In this document: one piece after another, positions 53,312 through 63,900 of the stretch
How positions within the stretch are numbered: the first letter of the stretch is position 1
Layout of the letters: each line of letters opens with the position of its first letter
NCBI RefSeq assembly: GCF_003967015.1
Contig: NZ_AP017560.1
Coordinates: forward strand, 1,488,001-1,552,000
DNA from: Pseudanabaena sp. ABRG5-3
GTDB lineage: Bacteria; Cyanobacteriota; Cyanobacteriia; Pseudanabaenales; Pseudanabaenaceae
Direction: 5' to 3'
DNA: 64,000 bases
Made by a program: the position numbers and the translations under genes
Notes under the pieces: model-generated
Told to the model about the DNA's origin: nothing
Database searches by the model: none
The model's input: only the letters and a program-made list of their open reading frames with translations

Positions 53312-54811
53312 CTAACCTAAACAACGTAAAGACTCCAACATTCCCTTCGCCTTGTTCAAGGTTTCTTGATATTCCTTCTCAGGATCGGAATCAGCAACTA
53401 CGCCAGCACCAGCCTGTACGCTTGCCTTGCCATCCTTAACTACCATCGTGCGAATGGTAATGGCTGTATTTAACTGTCCCTCAAAATCATAATAGCCATA
53501 GGCTCCTGCATAAGTACCTCGGCGATCGCCTTCTAAGTTATGGATAATGTCCATTGCGCGAATCTTCGGCGCACCGCTAACCGTACCCGCAGGGAAACAG
53601 GCTTGCAGTAAGTCCCAAGCATTTTTTTCGGGACGAATTTCTCCAACGACGTTGCTGACGATGTGCATGACGTGGGAATAAAGCTCAATGGACATTAGCT
53701 CATCAACCTTCACTGTGCCACTTTTGCAAACGCGACCCAGATCATTTCTGCCTAGGTCTACGAGCATCACATGTTCCGCAACTTCCTTGGGATCAGCAAG
53801 TAAATCCTTGGCAAGTTCTGCATCCTCTAACGAGTTTGCACCTCTAGGTCTTGTACCTGCGATTGGACGAAGCACAGTCTTCGAGACTCCATTAATTACT
53901 TCTGCCTTGACCATGATTTCAGGGCTAGAGCCAATGAGCTGCCAATCCTTAAAGTTAAAAAATGCCATGTAGGGCGAAGGATTGACTACGCGCAAGGAGC
54001 GATACAGGCTGAATGGTTCTCCTTTAAATTCCGTTGTCAACCTTTGCGAGAGCACAACTTGGAAGATATCGCCAGCCTTGATATGTTCTTTACCTAGTTC
54101 AACACCCTTACAGAATTTTTCACGGGTGACATTGCTCGTAAAGTTAACAGGCGGCTGTAAACGAGGATTTGTCCATTTGATCGCGGTCTTCTGCCGATCT
54201 AGAGGCGATCGCAATTTATCCACTAATATCGTCAAGCGATCGCTAGCGGATTTATAGGCAGCTTCAGGATCATTGCCATTACTCAAGTCGGCATAGGCGA
54301 TCGCCCAGATTTTGCGTTTGACCTGATCGAATACCAGTAAACTATCTACCTGCATCCACACACCATCGGGTGTATCTCCTTCCTGACAGGGAAACACAGG
54401 TACTTTTGGCTCAATCCAATTAATTAATTCATAGCCCCAATAGCCAAATAGTCCCCCCAGACTCGGCGGTAACTGTGGCAAATGCACAGGCTGAATCGGT
54501 GCAAGGCATTCACTTAAATGCTGAAAGGGATTGCCAATAAATTCTTTGACCTTGCCATCACGAAATGTCTGTGTCGTGCGATCGCCCCTTGCTTCTAGTA
54601 CCCATAGGGGATCGCAACCCAATAAACTATAGCGCCCAATTCTCTCGCCACCTTCGACTGACTCTAACAAAAAGCTATAGGGTTGACCTTGACAAACGCG
54701 ATACCAAGCTGACACAGGGGTATCCAAATCCGCTACCAGTTCCATATATACAGGTACAAAGTTGCCCTGCTCAGCAAGCTTAATAAAGTCAGAATACTCA
54801 GGGAAAATCAT
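53312..54811 (-). CDS. trpE: Anthranilate synthase component I
   Basis: TrpE makes anthranilate from chorismate, using ammonia from TrpG, in tryptophan synthesis. The 499 residues have the N-terminal regulatory part with the Trp-binding LLESVEGGERIGRYSLLG, and the chorismate-binding domain with IFQVVLSQRL, PIAGTRPRGA, DLLADPKEVAEHVMLVDLGRNDLG (read in parts), FPAGTVSGAPKIRAM and a C-terminal QAGAGVVADSDPEKEYQET. Feedback residues (LLES) are intact. A long upstream region has a GTTTTCATTTTG hairpin (54903-54933), but no leader peptide with Trp codons was seen. Confidence 0.95.
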   Translation of the reverse strand: MIFPEYSDFIKLAEQGNFVPVYMELVADLDTPVSAWYRVCQGQPYSFLLESVEGGERIGRYSLLGCDPLWVLEARGDRTTQTFRDGKVKEFIGNPFQHLSECLAPIQPVHLPQLPPSLGGLFGYWGYELINWIEPKVPVFPCQEGDTPDGVWMQVDSLLVFDQVKRKIWAIAYADLSNGNDPEAAYKSASDRLTILVDKLRSPLDRQKTAIKWTNPRLQPPVNFTSNVTREKFCKGVELGKEHIKAGDIFQVVLSQRLTTEFKGEPFSLYRSLRVVNPSPYMAFFNFKDWQLIGSSPEIMVKAEVINGVSKTVLRPIAGTRPRGANSLEDAELAKDLLADPKEVAEHVMLVDLGRNDLGRVCKSGTVKVDELMSIELYSHVMHIVSNVVGEIRPEKNAWDLLQACFPAGTVSGAPKIRAMDIIHNLEGDRRGTYAGAYGYYDFEGQLNTAITIRTMVVKDGKASVQAGAGVVADSDPEKEYQETLNKAKGMLESLRCLG

Positions 54812-55407
54812 GCGATCGGGATTGCTAAATAATTTGGTTCAACTAATTTAAAATCTTATCGTGGTTTTCAGCCCTACTTAACAAAAAGCCACAGATATAG
54901 AGGTTTTCATTTTGTCGTAGGCAAAATGAAAACGCAAAACTCTTGCTAGGGCTAACGTTTACATATCTCTAGGCAAAATTTTGCTCAATTCTATACTCGT
55001 ATCAGTAAATGCCCATCAAGCGATCGCTTGATAGGCAAGAACATATTTTCTTTGAGCATAGTTGACAAATCGGTTCCTTGTTAAATTGAAGACTCCTTAC
55101 CTTGGGCATCACGATAAGTCTCTCTACTATATTAAATAGCCAGTAGTTCTCAATCCCCACTTCTACATCAAGTGAAAAGTGAGATTTTAATATTGCGATC
55201 ATGATTAAGAAAAGAATCAGCAATTTCAATGACTAGCAAAATACCATCATTTCATCTTTTGGCATAATTCAAGAAGCGATCGCTACATAGCATTTCCCAG
55301 TCCAGTGAATCTCCCACCGCAGGCTGGGAAACAACCCTTTGTACATCTCTTACCTGAAAAACGCTTATACTGGGATTAAAATCAGTCGTTCCTGTAGAGT
55401 TGAGAAA
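54812..55407. other. Divergent intergenic region between trpE and pdxH
   Basis: It holds one hairpin with arms GTTTTCATTTTG and its complement (54903-54914 with 54922-54933), upstream of trpE. Otherwise it is AT-rich with HIP1 sites. A weak minus-strand frame at 55002-55229 has no ribosome site and no family character. Promoters of both genes should be here. Confidence 0.5.
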
Positions 55408-56046
55408 ATGGATATCCATGCCCTAAGAGAAGATTATAAAAAGGGGGAACTAAGACGCAAAGATCTCCATGATGATCCCTTTAAGCAGTTTGAGAAATGG
55501 TTTCAGCAGGCATGTAATGCTGAGTTGTTAGAACCTAATGCCATGACGCTATCAACCGTTAATGCTGATGGTCAACCATTTATGCGGACAGTATTACTGA
55601 AATATTTTGACGAGAAGGGATTAGTATTTTTTACTAACTATGAAAGCCGCAAGGCAAAACAGATTGAGCATAATCACAAGGTTTCAATTCTCTTTACTTG
55701 GCTACCTCTACAGCGCCAAGTCCATATCACAGGAACCGCCGAAAAGGTAAGCACCACCGAATCTTGGCAATACTTTAGCTCTCGTCCTCGCGGCAGCCAA
55801 CTAGGAGCATGGACTTCTCAACAAAGCTCTATTATTTCTTCTCGACAGCTTCTACTGATGCAATTTGAACAGATTAAACAGAAATTTATGGATGGGGAAA
55901 TTCCCTTGCCTGATTTCTGGGGGGGATATCGCGTAGTTCCGAATAGCTTTGAATTTTGGCAAGGATGCACTAATCGCTTACACGATCGCTTTTTATACAC
56001 TCATAAGGATGATCAAGCTTGGGATATTCACAGGCTAGCTCCTTAA
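55408..56046 (+). CDS. pdxH: Pyridoxamine 5'-phosphate oxidase
   Basis: PdxH oxidises pyridoxine- or pyridoxamine-5'-phosphate to pyridoxal 5'-phosphate with FMN and O2. From the ATG at 55408 (MDIHALREDYKKGELRRKDL) it has 212 residues, the normal length. An upstream in-frame ATG at 55339 would add 23 residues not seen in the family. Motifs: DPFKQFEKWFQQA, EPNAMTLSTVNADGQPFMRT, LLKYFDEKGLVFFTNYESRK (FMN site), SRPRGSQLGAW, PDFWGGYRVVPNSFEFWQG and the C-terminal NRLHDRFLY with W and RLAP end. Confidence 0.95.
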   Translation: MDIHALREDYKKGELRRKDLHDDPFKQFEKWFQQACNAELLEPNAMTLSTVNADGQPFMRTVLLKYFDEKGLVFFTNYESRKAKQIEHNHKVSILFTWLPLQRQVHITGTAEKVSTTESWQYFSSRPRGSQLGAWTSQQSSIISSRQLLLMQFEQIKQKFMDGEIPLPDFWGGYRVVPNSFEFWQGCTNRLHDRFLYTHKDDQAWDIHRLAP

Positions 56047-56079
56047 ACTTATGATATCTCTGTCTTGAGGCTAATTATT

Positions 56080-56547
56080 ATGGAATATGGCATGATCCTA
56101 TTAATCGGAATTGCTAGCTTTGGATACGCCCCGTTAAAGCTATTGCATCCATTAGCGATCGTTCAAGGTTCGCACATTAAGGTCAATGCACCTAATGTAC
56201 CTGAGCAGTTTGACAAACTTCTCAAACGCGATCTCACAAGCTATTTGCAGGATATCTACAAAGAAGTAGTAACTGTTGAATATGAACTACTGAGAGCTAA
56301 ACCAACCCAAGTAGGTGTTGCTTTGCCCAAATATTACATCTGGGTGAAAATATACAGGCAAAATAGGCAAATATCTGGACAAAAAGTATTAATTGACGAA
56401 GGTGCAGTTAAAGTTGCAGCCGTAGAAAGAACTCATTTTACGGTATTGAACTACTTAGTGATCGCTGATTTAAAAAAATCTCCAGAGAGAATCAATCAAG
56501 TATTCCCATTACCTGTAGGCGACAAGATTCGATTGCGACTCAAATAG
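56080..56547 (+). CDS. Hypothetical protein with N-terminal hydrophobic segment
   Basis: This 155-residue protein from ATG 56080 (MEYGMILLIGIASFGYAPL) lies 33 bp after pdxH on the same strand. The first 20 residues are hydrophobic and could be a signal or anchor. The rest is mixed alpha/beta with VNAPNVPEQFDKLLKRDL, YYIWVKIYRQNRQ and ending PVGDKIRLRLK. No family is recognised. Its last 8 bases overlap the convergent glucokinase gene. Cotranscription with pdxH is plausible. Confidence 0.6.
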   Translation: MEYGMILLIGIASFGYAPLKLLHPLAIVQGSHIKVNAPNVPEQFDKLLKRDLTSYLQDIYKEVVTVEYELLRAKPTQVGVALPKYYIWVKIYRQNRQISGQKVLIDEGAVKVAAVERTHFTVLNYLVIADLKKSPERINQVFPLPVGDKIRLRLK

Positions 56548-57586
56548 AGCTTGCTCCATAAAGCATTGCGCCAATTAACCCCACTTCAGGATTCAGCACA
56601 ATGTGAATGGGAATATCCTCTAATACAGGACTAACTCTGCCCTTACCCTTGAGAATCCGCAGAAATGTGCCATCCTGAAGTAAGGGTAAGATCTTAGGAG
56701 CGATACCACCTGCAATATATATGCCTCCCTTGGGAATTAACTTTAAAGCTAAATTTCCAACCTCAGCAGCATAGGCTTCTACAAACATTTGCATTGTCTG
56801 TGTAGCGAGATGATCAACATTAGTTTCACTATTGATTCCACAATTTGCTAAAGCAGCATTAGCGATCGCGGCGGCAGCTCCCGACTCTACATCTCCCGAT
56901 TCCCATTGACGCACTTTTTCGGCAATCTCTGAAGATTCAGGTGCAGCTTGGCGATCGCGCAAAAACTGATAAATTGCCACAATCCCCATTCCTGAAACTA
57001 CACGCTCCACGGATACGCGATCATGACGCTGTTGCAGATATTTTAATAACTCAATTTCTAGCTCATTCCTCGGCGCAAAATCAGTATGTCCACCCTCTGT
57101 GGCATAGACCTCATAGCGATCGCCATTCCATCCTAAATATGCCTCACCCAATCCTGTCCCCGCACCAATGACCCCAATTGGCGATCGTTCTACCACATTC
57201 CCATCTTGTAAAGTATGCAAATCATGGGGTTGCAATCCTAAAACCCCATAACCAACCGCCACAAAATCATTAATCAAGCTGACTTTGGGAATATTAAATT
57301 CCTCAGCAAGGCGATCACTATCAAACGACCAACCTAAATTAGTTAATTGCGATTGGCGATCGCGCACGGGACCAGCAATCCCGAAACAAACAGCCGCTAA
57401 AGTTGGCAAATCACCTAAATGAGTTGCAGACTGAGCAAGAAATTCGCGTAAAACATCAGAGAAACTTGCATAGTTAGCCCCAGCAAAACGCTGTTCATGA
57501 AGCGTTTGCCATTCTGTTCCACTATTCTCAGCAAGACGTAAAAGTGTCTTAGTGCCGCCGATATCGCCTGCCAAAATTATTGTCAT
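56540..57586 (-). CDS. glk: Glucokinase
   Basis: Glk phosphorylates glucose with ATP. The 348 residues match the bacterial Glk (not ROK) family: AGDIGGTKTLLRL (phosphate motif), VCFGIAGPVRDRQSQLTNLG, INDFVAVGYGVLGL, GVIGAGTGLGEAYL, EGGHTDFAPRNELE (catalytic region), GMGIVAIYQFL and IYIAGGIAPKIL. The polyphosphate-type enzyme at 7715 would give the cell two separate ways to make glucose-6-phosphate. Length and motifs are complete. Confidence 0.95.
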   Translation of the reverse strand: MTIILAGDIGGTKTLLRLAENSGTEWQTLHEQRFAGANYASFSDVLREFLAQSATHLGDLPTLAAVCFGIAGPVRDRQSQLTNLGWSFDSDRLAEEFNIPKVSLINDFVAVGYGVLGLQPHDLHTLQDGNVVERSPIGVIGAGTGLGEAYLGWNGDRYEVYATEGGHTDFAPRNELEIELLKYLQQRHDRVSVERVVSGMGIVAIYQFLRDRQAAPESSEIAEKVRQWESGDVESGAAAAIANAALANCGINSETNVDHLATQTMQMFVEAYAAEVGNLALKLIPKGGIYIAGGIAPKILPLLQDGTFLRILKGKGRVSPVLEDIPIHIVLNPEVGLIGAMLYGASSI

Positions 57587-57671
57587 GTCTGTGTCCTTAG
57601 AAGAAGTACAAGAAAAGAACTCTTAAACTAAATTGGGTAAAGATTGAGACTGTCAACTCTTTACCCATTAT

Positions 57672-58358
57672 TTATTTGCTATCTACTCCAAACTTTTCGA
57701 TCGCATATCTTGCAGCAGTTACCACCTGAGGATGGGGATCTTTTACTAGGTAATTCAAAGCTGACAAACTCTTATCACACTTGAGATGTCCTAAAGCTTC
57801 GGCTAAACGTTGTCTAGTTAACCAATCATCGGACTGGGCAAACCTTAAGATCTTATCTACACAGCGCAAATCACCCACTTCACCTAGAGCCGCGATCGCC
57901 GCTTGATGCAGCATCGTTTCTTTGCTTTCCAATGCTTGCATTAAAGCATCATAAGCGCGTATATCACCTAAATTACCTAGAGATACCGCCGCACTAAATC
58001 GCACCAACCATTCCGTATCTTCGTAAAAAGCCCTTAATAGGGGTTCCACTGCTCGATTGTCTTGTAAATAGCCCAAGGCTCCTGCGGCATCAGCACGAAT
58101 ACCGTAATCATTTTCCGTCTCTAGTATTTTTGACAATACTGGGAAACAATCTTCCGTATGCTTTAATCCCAGCGCAAATACAGCCATCGAGCGAATCTGC
58201 AAATTATCATCATCAATCACTTTCAGAATCAAAGGTACTGCGTCCTCAGGAGATAAATCTCGCAGAGATACCAAAGCACGGAGGCGATCGCGAGAATTTT
58301 CACTCTCTAACTGTTGAGCAATATTGCGTAAATTTAGATTCTGATCGTTAGAAAACAT
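57672..58358 (-). CDS. HEAT-repeat protein (PBS-lyase type)
   Basis: This 228-residue protein is made almost wholly of about six HEAT/PBS-lyase repeats (e.g. DNLQIRSMAVFALGLKHTED, NDYGIRADAAGALGYLQDNR, EWLVRFSAAVSLGNLGDIRA, CDKSLSALNYLVKDPHPQV). The repeats resemble CpcE/CpcF-type bilin lyases and NblB, which act on phycobiliproteins. That link is only by family, because many such proteins have other roles. No signal peptide is seen. Confidence 0.85.
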   Translation of the reverse strand: MFSNDQNLNLRNIAQQLESENSRDRLRALVSLRDLSPEDAVPLILKVIDDDNLQIRSMAVFALGLKHTEDCFPVLSKILETENDYGIRADAAGALGYLQDNRAVEPLLRAFYEDTEWLVRFSAAVSLGNLGDIRAYDALMQALESKETMLHQAAIAALGEVGDLRCVDKILRFAQSDDWLTRQRLAEALGHLKCDKSLSALNYLVKDPHPQVVTAARYAIEKFGVDSK

Positions 58359-58656
58359 AACAGCAAAAACTTAAAAATATAAGTATAAAAATATAAGTAT
58401 TAGTAGAGAAATTAAAGATAGCGAAATGCCCCGATTGGATGACCCAAATATGGGATCCATGTATGCTAGTATACAAATGTGATTCTATCTATGTAGCTAA
58501 CTTATCAGTATCCGTCGCTATAAAAGAGTAGTTTAAACAAATCTACTCCCATAGATTGACTGATGTTCCAAGAGCATATCAGTCATCCACTGTTCCTACG
58601 GAATACATATGTTAGACATACATAAACTAAAAATTTACTCTCGTGAGGAGTGGAAT

Positions 58657-60267
58657 ATGAAAAAAGTATCTTTGAATTTAGCTGGTAGCATTGGCTTACT
58701 AGGCGTTATTGGCGCAGTAGCCGCTAGTCCAGCTTTTGCAGAAACCACTGGTGTTTCGCAAATTAGCCAAGCGATGAGCAGCGATCCAGTTGCTCAAAAT
58801 GTAACTTCAGTATCCCAACTCAGTGATGTTAAGCCTACTGATTGGGCTTTCACTGCATTGCAATCATTGGTAGAGCGTTACGGTTGTATCGCTGGCTATC
58901 CTGATCGCACTTTCCGTGGTAAGCAAGCAACCAGCCGCTATGAGTTTGCTGCTGGTTTGAATGCTTGTTTAGACAAAATCAACGAAATTATTTCCGCAGG
59001 GCTCGCTGACAAAGTTAGCAAAGAAGACCTCGCCACTTTGCAAAAGCTCCAAGAAGAGTTTGCTGCTGAACTAGCAACCCTTCGCGGTCGTGTCGATGCT
59101 CTTGATGCCAAAGTTACCAAGCTTGAAGCACAACAGTTCTCCACCACCACCAAGCTCACTGGCGAAGCTATTTTCTCCGTACAAGGTGCTAGCGGTAATG
59201 CCCTTGCTCCAACCAGCACCAACGTTTTCGTATCTAGCCGTGTTCGTTTAGACCTCAACACCAGCTTCACAGGCAGCGATCTGTTGAAGACCAGACTAGA
59301 AGTTGGTAACGGAACAACTAATATCCCTGGAACTTTTGGTGCTGCTGCAACCACTGGTACTAATGGAGTCAGCAGCAATGTTGGCTTCCAAACCTATGGT
59401 CAAGACTACACAGGTTTGACTGGTGGTACAACCTTTACATTAGCTAAATTACGTTACGACTTCAACGTTGCTGATGCTCGTGTATCGATTGGTCCCGTAA
59501 TGCATGCCTATGATCACATCGACACCAACAGCTTTGCTAACAATGAAGCTTATGACTTTGCCTCTACCTTCTTCATTAACAATCCCTTGATGGTCTTGAT
59601 TAATGGTCAAACTGGTGGAGCAGGTGCTGCCTTCGATTGGAATATTGCTAAGAGTGCTTTCACTCTTCGTGGTCTTTACTTAGCAGGTAATGCTAATCAG
59701 CCTACTGCTGCTGCAGGTGTTAACCAAGGTCTGTTTGGTGATGCTTACCAAGCAACGGCTGAATTGGAATTTGCGCCTAAGAATGCTGATGGCGATAAGC
59801 CCTTTGCCATTAAACTTCAGTACACCAATGGTGCAGTAAACAATACTGGTGTTAATGCTGGTGGCGTTAACGTTGAGTGGAAATTTGCCAAGAATGTAGC
59901 TGTATTTGGTCGTTATGGCTTTGGTACACTTGATACCCGAGGTCTTCCTGCAAATACTCCTGGTAGTTTCACAGGTCTACTTGGAGCTAATGCAGCAGCA
60001 ACTAGCTTAAGTCCTCAAACTTGGATGGCAGGTTTCGCTTTCCCTGATTTGTTCAAGGAAGGTGCTTTAGCGGCGATCGCTGTTGGTCAGCCTTTTATCG
60101 AAAGCCAAATTGGCAATGCCACACAAACCAACTTGGAATTGTTCTACAACTTCCCTGTAACCAACAACATCCGTATTACTCCTGATGTTCAGTTTATTTT
60201 CAATCCTAACAACGTTTCTGGTAGCACCATTTTCGTTGGTACTTTGAGAACTGTATTCTCGTTCTAA
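58657..60267 (+). CDS. Iron-uptake porin, SLH plus OprB type
   Basis: This outer-membrane beta-barrel of 536 residues from ATG 58657 (MKKVSLNLAGSIG) has AGGAG just upstream; an earlier ATG adds 16 residues before the signal. The signal peptide ends at about SPAFA-ETTG. An SLH domain (about 45-100, LSDVKPTDWAFTALQSLVER, GCIAGYPDRTFRG) ties it to peptidoglycan polysaccharide. A coiled coil (about 125-165, LQKLQEEFAAELATLRGRVD) precedes the OprB-like barrel with many Gly/Asn-rich strands, ending in F (TVFSF). This is the SomA/B family, also called iron uptake porin, the main cyanobacterial outer-membrane protein. Codon choice suggests high expression. Confidence 0.94.
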   Translation: MKKVSLNLAGSIGLLGVIGAVAASPAFAETTGVSQISQAMSSDPVAQNVTSVSQLSDVKPTDWAFTALQSLVERYGCIAGYPDRTFRGKQATSRYEFAAGLNACLDKINEIISAGLADKVSKEDLATLQKLQEEFAAELATLRGRVDALDAKVTKLEAQQFSTTTKLTGEAIFSVQGASGNALAPTSTNVFVSSRVRLDLNTSFTGSDLLKTRLEVGNGTTNIPGTFGAAATTGTNGVSSNVGFQTYGQDYTGLTGGTTFTLAKLRYDFNVADARVSIGPVMHAYDHIDTNSFANNEAYDFASTFFINNPLMVLINGQTGGAGAAFDWNIAKSAFTLRGLYLAGNANQPTAAAGVNQGLFGDAYQATAELEFAPKNADGDKPFAIKLQYTNGAVNNTGVNAGGVNVEWKFAKNVAVFGRYGFGTLDTRGLPANTPGSFTGLLGANAAATSLSPQTWMAGFAFPDLFKEGALAAIAVGQPFIESQIGNATQTNLELFYNFPVTNNIRITPDVQFIFNPNNVSGSTIFVGTLRTVFSF

Positions 60268-60268
60268 A

Positions 60269-60336
60269 TATACAAAAGGGACGCTTTGCGTCCCTTTTGT
60301 ATAACAGGGGTGGTGCTAAAGCACCACCCCTGTTTT
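60269..60336 (+). terminator. Double terminator after the porin gene
   Basis: There are two perfect stems: TATACAAAAGGGACGC around TTT (60269-60303) and AACAGGGGTGGTGC around TAAA (60303-60334), followed by T-run. The second ends at the stop codon of the convergent gene at 60337. Confidence 0.85.
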
Positions 60337-60753
60337 TTATTTAATACCAATTAGCGTTTTTGCCATGGGGAAATAAGTTGCCCACACTTTAGGATCGGGA
60401 CGGCTTGCCCATTCACTACGCGAAACAATCAATTGCAAGATAATTGCCGCTTGATCTTGATATGGGTTTTGGGCAGTGATTTTGACCGATACATCTGAGA
60501 CAAGGACTTCGCGATCAAAGGTGCGCTGGGCTGCTGATCGCGCTAGTATCTCAGCTTTACGAGTCATCACCGCAAAACCCTCATCTTGATTGACCAGTAT
60601 CCGAATATCGACCTCACGACGTTCCGCAATAGCACTGCTGGCGATCGCCATAGTTGATAAAGACGCGATCGCCGAAAGCATTAAGTAGTTAGTAAATCTA
60701 CGCAACCGCCTTGCAATGGGAAAAATCGGAGAAACATGCGAGTTGTTTTTCAT
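60337..60753 (-). CDS. Hypothetical exported protein
   Basis: This protein has 138 residues from ATG 60753 (MKNNSHVSPIFPIARRLRRF). The open frame reaches upstream to 60813, but the added residues look like read-through. The N-terminus has basic residues followed by a hydrophobic stretch ending in AIASSAIAE, a probable signal peptide, so the mature protein is about 100 residues and extracytoplasmic. It contains VDIRILVNQDEGFAVMTRKA and YQDQAAIILQLIVSRSEWA. I do not recognise the family. Confidence 0.65.
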   Translation of the reverse strand: MKNNSHVSPIFPIARRLRRFTNYLMLSAIASLSTMAIASSAIAERREVDIRILVNQDEGFAVMTRKAEILARSAAQRTFDREVLVSDVSVKITAQNPYQDQAAIILQLIVSRSEWASRPDPKVWATYFPMAKTLIGIK

Positions 60754-60995
60754 AGTTATCTTCGCCAGAAACTCACAAAAAAATTTATACAAAAATCGCC
60801 AAGATATTAGCAAAAAACTGGGAAAGATGTGTGCTATTGTCTGCTAACAAATTTGGCTTTAAAGTGTAGCTCATTCAAGAGCCAATTTAACGGTCAATTA
60901 TTTCCTTAATATTTACCCATTATTTTTTACCCATTCCCTGCCCATTCTCTGCCTATTATTTTTTGTGTCGTCATGGAGGTCATCTAGGGGGCGTT

Positions 60996-63900
60996 ATGTC
61001 AAAAGTTCTGATTAATAGTTTGATTGATGAAATTAACGTATTGCTGAGCCGTCCCGTAGGATCAGTATCTAGGAAGGCATCCCCAGATACAATTCACCAA
61101 AGAGAGCAGTTAAAACAATTGCGATCGCATCTCGAAAGCTTAACCGATGACTCTCAAATAGGAAACTTAGACAAACAGTACCAAGCTTTAGTCATACGTT
61201 TGCAAAGTACTCATGACAAAGATATTGAGCATTTAACCGCAAACACCCAAGCCACCAGAACAGATAAACTAGAGACATTGCCAACCCTATTAGTCAGCCC
61301 AGTAGTTAGCAACTTATTTGGTGCTGAATCTGACTTAATACAGGAGACTAGCACAATGACGAATGGCACGCCTGAACCCAATTCTACATTTGTCAACGAT
61401 CGCATGATTGCCGCCCTCCAGCAAGCAATTCAACAAACATTGCAACAGGTAGTCAAAGAGTCAGTTCAGCTATCAGTGCAGCAAGTCGTTAGTCAAACTC
61501 TCGCCGTAGAACGCGCCTTAATGGTGGGAGAAATCTCCGCGAGCATAAACAAAATTGTCGAATCCCAACAGCGATCGCAAATAAGTCAGGAATTAATAAC
61601 GTTAAATCAGCAAAAGCAAAAGTTAAGTGCGGAAATTTCACAGCTAGAATCGGATCGCGCATCTTGGATGAAACAGTTTCAAGAATTTCAATCTTCACAG
61701 CAAGAGTCGTTAGATCGATCTTTGCGATCGGTAAATACCTATCTACAGGATCAAATTCGCGATCAGATTAACGACACCGTACAACAAACAGTCACAGGAA
61801 CAGTTAATCAAACTGTCGCTCAAACAATTCAAGAAACAATTCAAGGTACATTACAAGATAATTTAGTCAATCTGCCATCGGTTACTGCCAATCTAGAAGC
61901 GGAATCAAATCGCGAACAGGAATTTGTAAACAAAGTACAGGAGCAAACCGATCGCTTTCTGCTGCACTTAGATGAAATGTTTAACTCTACGTTTCGATCT
62001 CTAGAACAGGATATCCAAGAATATCAAAGTTCCATCGAAGCCAAGCTTGGTCATATAGAAACCCTAGAGCAGAAAGGGGAAGCTTTAATTAATGCTCTAG
62101 TTGATCGAATTAGTCAACAGAGCGAAAATCCCGTCGAAAACTCATCTGAGTCAAGCAACATATTACCCGAATTACCAGACGATATTCCTGCCCAATATCT
62201 TGAAACCGTCACAGAACCTGCTGACGAAAATCTCATTAATGCTCTACTAGCTGGCAATGAGTTCGGCGAAACAATTACTGAACCAGTTGTTGAGCAAATT
62301 ATTGAAGTATCTCCATTAGAAGTATCTCCATTAATAGATGTACCTCAAGCAGAGATGCTTGACCAAGAGATAAATGCAGAAATAGTCGATCTACAGATCA
62401 ACTCAGAGCTAAATTTAGAATCTGTAGTTGCAAATAGTGAGAATGAATCTAGCGATCAACTAGTTAGCCCTGTAGAGCAAAGTAATATTGATGAGTCCGA
62501 CGAAGATGACTCAGAGATTACCGAGATTGAAATTATTCTAGGCGCTTCCTCTGACACCCTATTCGAGTCTCCAGTTGAAACTAGCAAGAACGATGAGCCA
62601 TTCGCTGGTTTCCTTGATGAGACAGGAAGTTTATATCTAGATCCAAGTTTTAGCGAAGATCCTCAAAGTAATATCAATGCTCCCCAAATTAATCCAGACT
62701 TTGACATAGACGCAGAAACCCAAATATTTGACAGTTTCAATGAAGATATTACGAGAATTGAAGAAACTAACGAACTGGATCTCCAGCCCTTTAGTTTATC
62801 TCCAGAATTAGCCATTGAAGCTGGACAAACAGTTAATGAACCCGAACTTCTACTCTGGTTAGAGGAAAGTAGTAATCGCCCTGTTCCCACCACAAATATC
62901 GCAGAGATATCACCTGATCAAGATTTGTTATCGTGGCTAGGTAATGATGCCCTCGATATGGCAAAACTACCAAAGCAACCTCAACAAGCATCTATAGTAA
63001 CCAATTCAATATCAGATCTAGAAATTATTAATACTAATTTGGCTGCGGCTGTAGATCTTGACACTTCAAATGAAATTGCCGTCAGCGATAACCAAAGCGA
63101 ACAAATAGACAGCGAGGTTGAACAGCTACCTTCTAATCATTCTCTTAGTGATCAAGCCTCTGACTCAGATGAATCACTAATATTACTCACTAATAAAAAT
63201 ACTGATAGTATCGAGTTCCCAGAATGGGAGGAATCATTAGTTAATGCGCTAAACTCAGATCTAGAACACTTTGACGAGGGTTTAATTGTTGATCCAGAAA
63301 TTACAACCAGTCTAGATCAGTTTATTCGCAACACTCCCTATGCTTTAATCAACTGGGAAACTGAAGAGTCACAAGCATATCCTACAATTATCGAGGTTTC
63401 AGCTAAGTCACCAACAGAAGTTCAGCCACAAACCACCAAGTCCTTAGAAAATAATCAGGATAAACTGCAAATTAATATCTCCAATGAGCAGACGGTAACT
63501 GATATAGACTCACAATCATCACCTTTTAGTCCAGAATCCAGCGAAATTCCTGAAATTTTTGACAATCCTGACGCTCTGTTTGAGACAGCAGGTAAACCTC
63601 CACTTCAAGTTTCACAATCTTCTTCCATTGATGATGACATGGAGGCTATTTTTGCGGATGTTATCGCCGAAACAACTGCGAGGTATGCTCCCCCATCCCC
63701 TCCCTTTGAAACTAATGACGAGCTTGATGAATTATTTGAGGGAACTGGGAAAAACAACAGGTCTACATCCAATATCAATTTTGAGCATCTTGGTAGCGTT
63801 GATGCTGATTCGCAAGCATCTATGGAGAGAGCCAAAACTGAAGCGGTAATGGATGAGAGTGAACTGGATACGCTTTTATTTGGCTTCGATCCTGACACTG

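Noticed and set aside
54812-54960. Possible trp attenuator upstream of trpE
   Set aside because: There is a hairpin (54903-54933), but no leader peptide with Trp codons and no terminator T-run on the trpE strand was found.
55002-55229. 75-codon minus-strand frame between trpE and pdxH
   Set aside because: No ribosome site, no conserved-looking motif, and it lies where promoters of divergent genes are expected.
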